Assembly: GCA_904501985.1 (NCBI GenBank)
Contig: CAJGCT010000040.1
Location: 1 to 16,830 of the forward strand
DNA: 16,830 bases
From: an uncultured Clostridia bacterium
GTDB taxonomy: Bacteria > Bacillota > Clostridia > Oscillospirales > CAG-272
Reading direction: 5' to 3'
The position numbers and the translations under genes were made by a program. How positions within the stretch are numbered: position 1 is the stretch's first letter; each line of letters begins with the position of its first letter. This document shows positions 11,999 to 16,830 of the stretch, piece after piece. A model generated the notes under the pieces. The model was not told where the DNA came from and did not search any database. It saw nothing but the letters and a program-made list of their open reading frames with translations.

Positions 11999-13204
11999 AT
12001 GAAGCTTTATATAAACAAAAATGAAAAAGCCTCCGGCGTATCTGTTTCACTTGACGATATGCTTTTAACAAAGGACCTGCCCACCACCGCAGGTTCAAAA
12101 ATGCTTGACGGTTATGTAAGCCTTTTCGGTGCTGATATAACAGACCGCCTTAAGGATGCCGGAATCTGTGTTTCCGGCAAGGCTAATGTGGGTGAGTTCG
12201 GAATCGACCTCCTCGGCGAGACCTCCTACTTCGGTGCTTGCACCGATGATAAGGGTGCGCTCACTCTGGCATCCGCCGAGATCGTAAAATCCGGCGAAGT
12301 GAAGGCGGCGATCACACTTGACGTAAACGGTGCGCCTCGCCGCTGTGCGGCACTTTCGGGTCTTACCTACGTAAAGCCCACCTACGGTACTGTTTCACGC
12401 TACGGCACTATTCCTGCCGCTTGCTCCGGTGAATGTGTTGGCGTTATGGCAAAGAATGCCGACGACTGCGCTGACATTCTCTCGGTTATTGCAGGTCACG
12501 ACGACAAGGACGGCACATCGCTCCCAGAGGAAAAATGCGCGCTTCTTAAGAAGGACGCTCCCACCGACGAGATAAAGAGTGTTGCGGTAATCAAAAATAT
12601 TGCCGACACCGCCGATGATGCTACAAAAGCAAGACTTGATGCTGTAAAATCGGCTCTTGCAAATGCCGGAATCACCGTCACCGAGATCGAATGTGACGTA
12701 ATGTCCGCCGCAAAGACCGCTTGGAGCGTTCTTATGTGTGCCGAGCTTTGCAACAACGTTTCTCGCTACGACGGCGTTAAGTACGGACACCGCGCCGCAG
12801 AGTACAAGACTATCGGTGAGCTTTACACAAACAGCCGCACCGAGGCTTTCGGCGAGCTTGCAAAGACCGCCATTCTCTACGGCTCTGAGGTACTCTCCGA
12901 CGACAACTATATGCCTGTATACGACAAGTCCATGAGAGTCCGCCGCGTGATCTGCGAGGCATTCGCTTCAATTTTTGAAAAATTCGATGCAGTTCTCATG
13001 CCTGCCTGCCAAAAGACCGCTTATACCGAAGCTGATGTTGTCGAAAACAAGTATATCGCTTTTGACGAAGCACTGTATACAGCTCCGGCTTTAATCACGG
13101 GACTTCCTGCGGTAATTTCCGGCGGTGTTCAGCTTATGGGAAAGGCATTTTCCGATATGGCACTGCTTTCTTTAGCAAAGATCATCGAAAAGGAGGGCAA
13201 ATAA
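11999..13204 (+). CDS. gatA: GatA homologue with lost amidase catalytic residues (apparent pseudoenzyme)
   Basis: Order and sequence identify it as GatA, the glutaminase subunit that supplies ammonia to GatB. Recognisable motifs are TKDLPTTAGSKML (24-36), SGKANVGEFG, YVKPTYGTVSRYG (124-136), VIAGHDDKDGTSLP and RYDGVKYG. The amidase triad is absent by gapless alignment to the family pattern. The Lys of I-K-D-N is Asp19 (LDDM). GGSSGGS is GALTLAS (86-92), so the cis-Ser is Leu88. SDTGGS is LDVNGA (107-112), so the nucleophile is Ala112. The protein is 401 aa against about 485: the N-terminal helical region is mostly missing and the late GLPA...VGLQL(I)G loop is shortened to GLPAVISGGVQLMG. The frame is intact with neighbour-like codon use, AAGGAGG ribosome binding site, and its stop touches gatB. 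It looks maintained, perhaps as a scaffold. Confidence 0.85.
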   Translation: MKLYINKNEKASGVSVSLDDMLLTKDLPTTAGSKMLDGYVSLFGADITDRLKDAGICVSGKANVGEFGIDLLGETSYFGACTDDKGALTLASAEIVKSGEVKAAITLDVNGAPRRCAALSGLTYVKPTYGTVSRYGTIPAACSGECVGVMAKNADDCADILSVIAGHDDKDGTSLPEEKCALLKKDAPTDEIKSVAVIKNIADTADDATKARLDAVKSALANAGITVTEIECDVMSAAKTAWSVLMCAELCNNVSRYDGVKYGHRAAEYKTIGELYTNSRTEAFGELAKTAILYGSEVLSDDNYMPVYDKSMRVRRVICEAFASIFEKFDAVLMPACQKTAYTEADVVENKYIAFDEALYTAPALITGLPAVISGGVQLMGKAFSDMALLSLAKIIEKEGK

Positions 13205-14641
13205 ATGAAATACGAGACCGTCATCGGACTTGAAGTTCATATAGAGCTTGCAACCGAGTCCAAGATATTCTGTTCCTGCTCCGCTAAATTCGGCGGCGAG
13301 CAGAACGATCACGTTTGCCCCGCCTGCTGTGGTATGCCCGGTATGCTCCCCATCGTTAACCGCCACGTGGTTGACCTTGGTATGACCGCCGGCATGATGC
13401 TTAACTGTCACATCAACCGTACAACAACATTTGACAAAAAGAGTTACTATTACCCGGACCTTCCCTGCTCCTATCAGACTACCCAGTGGTTTGCACCCGT
13501 TGCTGTAAACGGTCTTGTGGATATTGAAACCTCAAAGGGCAAAAAGTCTGTTCGCATAAAGCAGATTCACATGGAGGAGGACGCAGGTAAGCTTGTACAC
13601 GACGATTGGACCGACACTTCCCTTGTTGACTTCAACCGCACCTCCGTACCGCTTATCGAGATAGTTTCTCAGCCTGACCTTTCAAGTGCCGAAGAGGTTG
13701 TGGCGTATCTTGAAAGACTTAAATCCCTGCTCCGCTTTGCCAAGGTATCCGAGTGCCGCATGGAGCAAGGCTCAATGAGATGCGACGTAAACCTTTCCGT
13801 CCGTCCCGAAGGCTCAACAAAGCTTGGCGTGCGCACGGAAATGAAGAACATGAACTCCATCTCCGCAATCACACGCGCTATCGAATACGAGGTATCCCGT
13901 CACATCGACGCTATTGAAAACGGTACAGAGGAGCTTGTTCAGGAGACTCGCCGCTGGGACGACATCAAGGGCAAATCCTTTGCAATGCGCAACAAGGAGA
14001 CTGCTGGCGACTATCGCTACTTCCCCGACCCCAACATCATGCCCGTTGTTATTGACGATGCATGGTATGACGGAATCAAGGCATCTCTGCCCGAATTTCC
14101 TGAAATCAAGCGCGCACGCTATATAGGCGAGCTTGGACTGTCCGAATACGACGCCGATCTTCTCACCGAAAGCCGCGCATTCTGCGACTGCTTTGAGGGT
14201 GCATATGCCGTTTGCGGCAATGCCAAGGAATCGGCTAACTATATCATCTCCGACATTACCAATCTTCTTAACAAGAAGCAGATGACCTCCGACGAGCTGA
14301 AGCTTGACGGAAAGTCTCTCGGTGAGCTTATCGTTCTCGTTGCCGAGGGCAAGGTAAGCCGTCCCAACGCCAAGAAGGTGCTTGCGGCGATGTTTGAGGA
14401 TGGCGTATCCCCTGCGAAATATGCAGAGGATAACGGATTCATCGTTTCAAACGACACCGGCAAGATGGACGAGGTTATCAAGGCTATCGTTGCCGCTGAC
14501 CCGAAATCCGTTGCCGACTACAAGGGCGGCAAGGAAAAGGCTCTCATGGCGCTGTTTGGCAAATGCATGAAGGAGCTTCGCGGCAACTGCGATCCGCAGG
14601 TTCTGCGTGAGGCACTTATAAAGGCTGTTGACGAGGCGTAA
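13205..14641 (+). CDS. gatB: Asp-tRNA(Asn)/Glu-tRNA(Gln) amidotransferase subunit B
   Basis: GatB phosphorylates the carboxyl group of the mischarged Asp- or Glu-tRNA and transfers ammonia to it. The 478-aa protein is full length. It opens with VIGLEVHIELATESKIFCSC and has four zinc-type cysteines (Cys23, Cys25, Cys38, Cys41), FDKKSYYYPDLPCSYQTTQ, the active-site stretch RIKQIHMEEDAGKLVHD, DFNRTSVPLIEIVSQPD, and RCDVNLSVRP. The C-terminal helical and YqeY-like tRNA-binding part is complete (ELRGNCDPQVLREAL). The ATG follows the gatA TAA directly, with GGAGG in the end of gatA, so the two are translationally coupled. No catalytic residue that I can judge is lost, in contrast to GatA. Confidence 0.96.
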   Translation: MKYETVIGLEVHIELATESKIFCSCSAKFGGEQNDHVCPACCGMPGMLPIVNRHVVDLGMTAGMMLNCHINRTTTFDKKSYYYPDLPCSYQTTQWFAPVAVNGLVDIETSKGKKSVRIKQIHMEEDAGKLVHDDWTDTSLVDFNRTSVPLIEIVSQPDLSSAEEVVAYLERLKSLLRFAKVSECRMEQGSMRCDVNLSVRPEGSTKLGVRTEMKNMNSISAITRAIEYEVSRHIDAIENGTEELVQETRRWDDIKGKSFAMRNKETAGDYRYFPDPNIMPVVIDDAWYDGIKASLPEFPEIKRARYIGELGLSEYDADLLTESRAFCDCFEGAYAVCGNAKESANYIISDITNLLNKKQMTSDELKLDGKSLGELIVLVAEGKVSRPNAKKVLAAMFEDGVSPAKYAEDNGFIVSNDTGKMDEVIKAIVAADPKSVADYKGGKEKALMALFGKCMKELRGNCDPQVLREALIKAVDEA

Positions 14642-14653
14642 GTCATTAAAAAT

Positions 14654-14690
14654 AAAGGACAGAGGTCTTATATGATCTCTGTCCTTTTTG
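14654..14690. terminator. terminator of the aspS-gatCAB operon, shared with mntP
   Basis: AAAGGACAGAG (14654-14664) pairs with CTCTGTCCTTT (14677-14687), followed by TT; on the other strand the stem is followed by a T-rich stretch, so it can serve both convergent units. The GGACAGAG/CTCTGTCC core equals that of the terminator at 7038-7071. Confidence 0.9.
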
Positions 14691-14713
14691 TATGGGTTAA
14701 AAGCGTATAAAAA

Positions 14714-15301
14714 TCAGAAAAACACGCCGGTTATGAATATTTCGATACCTATGGCAATAAGTATCATACCGCCGAGGATTCCTGCTTTTCCGGCAAGCTT
14801 TGTGCCGAATTTCCTGCCGAGATAAAGCCCTGCGGTGCATATAATAAAGGTCACAATGGAGATAATTATTACCGACACAAGTGCCTGCCAGAATGTATAT
14901 TCCGAAATGGTAAATCCAACCGACAGCGCATCAATGGATGTGGCAATTCCCTGTACAAGCAGTGCGCCAACAGTCAATCTCGAAGCGCAAGGCTCATCTC
15001 CGTCGGAATGAATTCCTTCAAGAAGCATCTTGCCGCCGATAAAAGAGAGTAACACCAACGCTATCCACGGGATGAATTTTTCGAAGGATTCAAAATATCT
15101 GACCATAGTATGCACGCATATCCACCCTATCATGGGCATAGCCGCCTGAAACAGCGCAAATGTCGCGGCAATACCAAAAAGCTTGGCAGGCTTCATGCAC
15201 GGCTCACCCAGACCGTTGGCGAGCGATACGGAAAAGGCATCCATGGCAAGTCCTGCGCCCAGCATTATACTCATAAGAATAAGCGAAAAAGTTATATCCA
15301 T
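14714..15301 (-). CDS. mntP: Manganese efflux pump MntP
   Basis: MntP exports Mn(II). The 195-aa protein is almost entirely six membrane helices in two related halves. Each half has the family's Asp motif: AMDAFSVSLANG (Asp21) and ATSIDALSVGF (Asp124). The short charged loop in the middle (GIHSDGDEPCASRL) divides the halves. The ATG at 15301 follows GAGG at about 9 nt. It has its own full consensus promoter and a leader of about 45 nt. That leader is too short for the yybP-ykoY Mn riboswitch that often precedes mntP, so control by a protein such as MntR is more likely. It shares its terminator with the convergent gatB. Confidence 0.93.
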   Translation of the reverse strand: MDITFSLILMSIMLGAGLAMDAFSVSLANGLGEPCMKPAKLFGIAATFALFQAAMPMIGWICVHTMVRYFESFEKFIPWIALVLLSFIGGKMLLEGIHSDGDEPCASRLTVGALLVQGIATSIDALSVGFTISEYTFWQALVSVIIISIVTFIICTAGLYLGRKFGTKLAGKAGILGGMILIAIGIEIFITGVFF

Positions 15302-15352
15302 AATTTAAAACCTCAAAAGTTGTTTTTTTCAAAAATTCAAATCATATCGGGT

Positions 15353-15381
15353 ATTATACCATAAATTGTCCCTGTTGTCAA
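15353..15381 (-). promoter_or_regulatory. consensus sigma-A promoter of mntP
   Basis: On the minus strand TTGACA (15376-15381) and TATAAT (15353-15358) are 17 bp apart. Just upstream of the -35 (plus-strand about 15394-15405) lies ATCGCGAT inside a larger imperfect dyad, a possible activator or regulator site. Confidence 0.9.
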
Positions 15382-15483
15382 GGATTTTTCCGAATCGCGA
15401 TCGGTTTTATGTATGAGCGCACATTTACTGCGGAACACTTATTTATAGTGCTTCCCGAATTTCGGAATAAATCTTATAGGATA

Positions 15484-15502
15484 GTCTTTGCACCGCAAAG
15501 AC
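15484..15502 (+). promoter_or_regulatory. hairpin directly before the D-LDH-family gene
   Basis: GTCTTTGC (15484-15491) and GCAAAGAC (15495-15502) form an 8-bp stem with a 3-nt loop, ending 12 nt before the chosen ATG and just before GGAAA. It could affect ribosome access or be a binding site. Confidence 0.45.
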
Positions 15503-15514
15503 ATGGAAATTACT

Positions 15515-16510
15515 ATGAAATACGCTTTTTTTGATGCAAAACCATATGACAAGCCCTCGTTTGACGCTTTTGGCGATAAAGCAGGCATTAAATTCAAATA
15601 TTTTGAGGCAAAGCTTGACACGGACACCGTAAATCTGGCAAAGGGATGCGACGGTGTGTGCATTTTTGTAAACGACACAGCAAACGCCGAGGTCATTGAC
15701 GCGCTGCACGAGCTTGGAATAAAAGCTATCGCCCTGAGATGCGCCGGCTTTAACAATGTTGATATACGCCACGCGGACGGCAAGCTGGCAGTATTCAGAG
15801 TGCCTGCATACTCCCCCTATGCCGTTGCTGAACACGCGTTAGCGATGCTCCTGACACTTGTAAGACGCACACACAAGGCATATATAAGAACAAGAGACTT
15901 CAATTTCAGCTTAAACGGACTCACCGGCTTCGATCTTCACGGACGGACTGTAGGTGTCATCGGCACAGGACGTATCGGCCGTGTTTTTATCGACATCTGC
16001 CGCGGATTTGGCATGAAGGTGCTGGCATACGATAAATTTCCGGCAAAGGACGCCGATTTCAGATATACCGACCTTGATACACTCCTTCGCACGTCGGATA
16101 TTGTATCGCTTCACTGCCCTCTTACCGACGACACCTATCATATTCTTGACGAAGCAGGATTTGGAAAGATGAAAAAGGGTGCCTATGTTATAAACACATC
16201 CCGCGGTGCGCTGATTGATTCCGAGGCGCTTCTTGAGGCTATCAAATCAAGGCATATCGGCGGTGCCTGCCTTGACGTTTACGAGGAAGAATCGGATATA
16301 TTTTTCGAGGACCGCTCAGGCCATATTGTGGACGATGACACATTGGCGCGTCTTATATTTATGCCAAATGTGCTCATAACATCACATCAGGCGTTTCTTA
16401 CCGAGGATGCACTTGAGGCTATTGCAGAAACAACCGTATCAAATATCACTGAATTTCACAGAGACGGACACTGTCAAAACGAGGTAAAGGCAAAGGTACT
16501 CACGCTGTAA
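15515..16510 (+). CDS. D-2-hydroxyacid dehydrogenase, D-lactate dehydrogenase type
   Basis: This NAD-dependent D-2-hydroxyacid dehydrogenase is most like fermentative D-lactate dehydrogenase (pyruvate to D-lactate). The N-terminal MKYAFFDAKPYDKPSF is typical of that group. The nucleotide-binding motif GTGRIG is at 150-155, with Asp173 after strand VLAYD as expected for NAD. The catalytic Arg230 (TSRGALID), Glu259 (DVYEEES) and His291 (SHQAFLT) are all present. Its length of 331 aa is standard. I chose the ATG at 15515 because it matches the family start and follows GGAAA; the ATGs at 15488 and 15503 lack a ribosome binding site, and 15488 falls inside a hairpin. No clear promoter or Rex box was identified. 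Other 2-hydroxyacid substrates cannot be excluded. Confidence 0.9.
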   Translation: MKYAFFDAKPYDKPSFDAFGDKAGIKFKYFEAKLDTDTVNLAKGCDGVCIFVNDTANAEVIDALHELGIKAIALRCAGFNNVDIRHADGKLAVFRVPAYSPYAVAEHALAMLLTLVRRTHKAYIRTRDFNFSLNGLTGFDLHGRTVGVIGTGRIGRVFIDICRGFGMKVLAYDKFPAKDADFRYTDLDTLLRTSDIVSLHCPLTDDTYHILDEAGFGKMKKGAYVINTSRGALIDSEALLEAIKSRHIGGACLDVYEEESDIFFEDRSGHIVDDDTLARLIFMPNVLITSHQAFLTEDALEAIAETTVSNITEFHRDGHCQNEVKAKVLTL

Positions 16511-16537
16511 CAGGATTTTTGCTTAGACAAAGTGTAT

Positions 16538-16596
16538 CAGAATAAGCCCATTCTGAATATATATTGAAAATTTTGAAAATTTTCAATATATATTCA
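16538..16596. repeat. tandem hairpins with a 43-bp AT-rich palindrome
   Basis: CAGAAT-N6-ATTCTG (16538-16555) is followed by an almost perfect 43-bp palindrome (16554-16596) with 21-bp arms and a single central G. The arms are nearly all A/T (TGAATATATATTGAAAATTTT). It lies 44 bp after the D-LDH stop and 20 bp before the next promoter. It could be a terminator or a protein binding site. Confidence 0.75.
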
Positions 16597-16616
16597 CCAA
16601 ATTTTGCATATAAGAC

Positions 16617-16645
16617 TTGATTTGCGGCACAGAATGTGCTATAAT
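16617..16645 (+). promoter_or_regulatory. sigma-A promoter (extended -10) of the DegV-family gene
   Basis: TTGATT (16617-16622) and TATAAT (16640-16645) are 17 bp apart, with TGC directly before the -10 (extended -10). The leader holds a hairpin GGATATGCC/GGCATCC (16663-16685). Confidence 0.85.
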
Positions 16646-16710
16646 GTATTGTGTATATTTATGGATATGCCTGCAAACGGCATCCAAAAAATGAGAAAGG
16701 ACAAATTTAT

Positions 16711-16830
16711 ATGTCAAACTATATACTGAGCTGCTGCTCAACCGCAGACCTTTCCCACGAACATTTTGCATCAAGAAATATAAGCTATATATGCTTCCAT
16801 TATTTTATGGACGGCGTTGAATATCCGGAT
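16711..16830 (+). CDS. DegV family protein, 5' part only
   Basis: Forty codons are visible before the window ends. The ATG follows AGAAAGGA at suitable spacing. The start MSNYILSCCSTADLSHEHF with C-C-S-T-A-D-L matches the N-terminus of DegV-family fatty-acid-binding proteins (family pattern I-x-x-D-S-x-x-D-L), and NISYICFHYFMDGVEYPD fits the following strand and loop (...Y-x-D). These proteins bind fatty acids and in some Firmicutes (FakB) present them to a fatty acid kinase. With only 40 of about 280-300 residues, the sub-family cannot be stated. The gene continues beyond 16830. Confidence 0.8.
   Translation, partial: MSNYILSCCSTADLSHEHFASRNISYICFHYFMDGVEYPD

Noticed and set aside
15302..15352. 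yybP-ykoY manganese riboswitch before mntP
   Set aside because: The consensus promoter leaves a leader of only about 45 nt, without the motif's conserved loops.
1..16830. CRISPR array, insertion sequence or attachment sites
   Set aside because: No regularly spaced direct repeats, transposase or integrase pattern, or paired att-like repeats were found by eye.

Overview
The window looks like chromosome from a strictly anaerobic Clostridia bacterium, probably Oscillospirales/Ruminococcaceae. The evidence is RNase J, a T-box leader, a clostridial-type FeoB, a DegV-family gene, an aspS-gatCAB operon, consensus sigma-A promoters, AGGAGG-type ribosome binding sites and moderate GC coding sequence between AT-rich gaps. 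This placement is inference from gene content and style, not from a marker gene.

Layout. 1-1841: RNase J on the minus strand, ending inside a 38-bp palindromic terminator. 1842-2320: a gap with a GC-rich island that has its own minus-strand promoter and a terminator about 190 nt downstream, a candidate structured small RNA. 2321-2805: two small convergent genes, a 67-aa acidic protein and a 94-aa tail-anchored protein. 2902-5055: a compact lysogeny-type switch. An XRE repressor and an ImmA/IrrE metalloprotease lie on the minus strand, divergent from a 73-aa Cro-like protein and an M23-like protein. Two near-consensus promoters face each other and three copies of a GTTCAG-N5-CTGAAC-type operator surround the divergent genes, but no integrase, relaxase or structural phage gene is visible. 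5192-6097: a cysteine-rich protein with a run of seven cysteines, possibly sporulation-linked. 6214-6978: a PD-(D/E)XK-like protein with a winged-helix-like tail. 7144-9431: feoAB (ferrous iron uptake), minus strand. 9556-14641: promoter, T-box riboswitch and aspS-gatC-gatA-gatB. 14714-15301: mntP (Mn efflux), minus strand. 15515-16510: a D-lactate dehydrogenase-family gene. 16711-end: the start of a DegV-family gene.

The main point of interest is the aspS-gatCAB operon. The T-box specifier loop reads AAC (Asn), and AspRS carries His31, a residue associated with non-discriminating AspRS. Both fit a pathway in which AspRS charges tRNA-Asn with Asp and GatCAB amidates it. GatB and GatC look intact, but the gene in the gatA position encodes a shortened protein (401 aa against about 485) in which, by eye, all three amidase catalytic positions (Lys, cis-Ser, Ser nucleophile) are replaced while the fold-defining motifs remain. 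It appears to be a GatA pseudoenzyme in an otherwise intact operon, which raises the question of where the amide nitrogen comes from. A second apparent pseudoenzyme, the M23-like protein without any metal ligand, sits downstream of the ImmR/ImmA-type switch.
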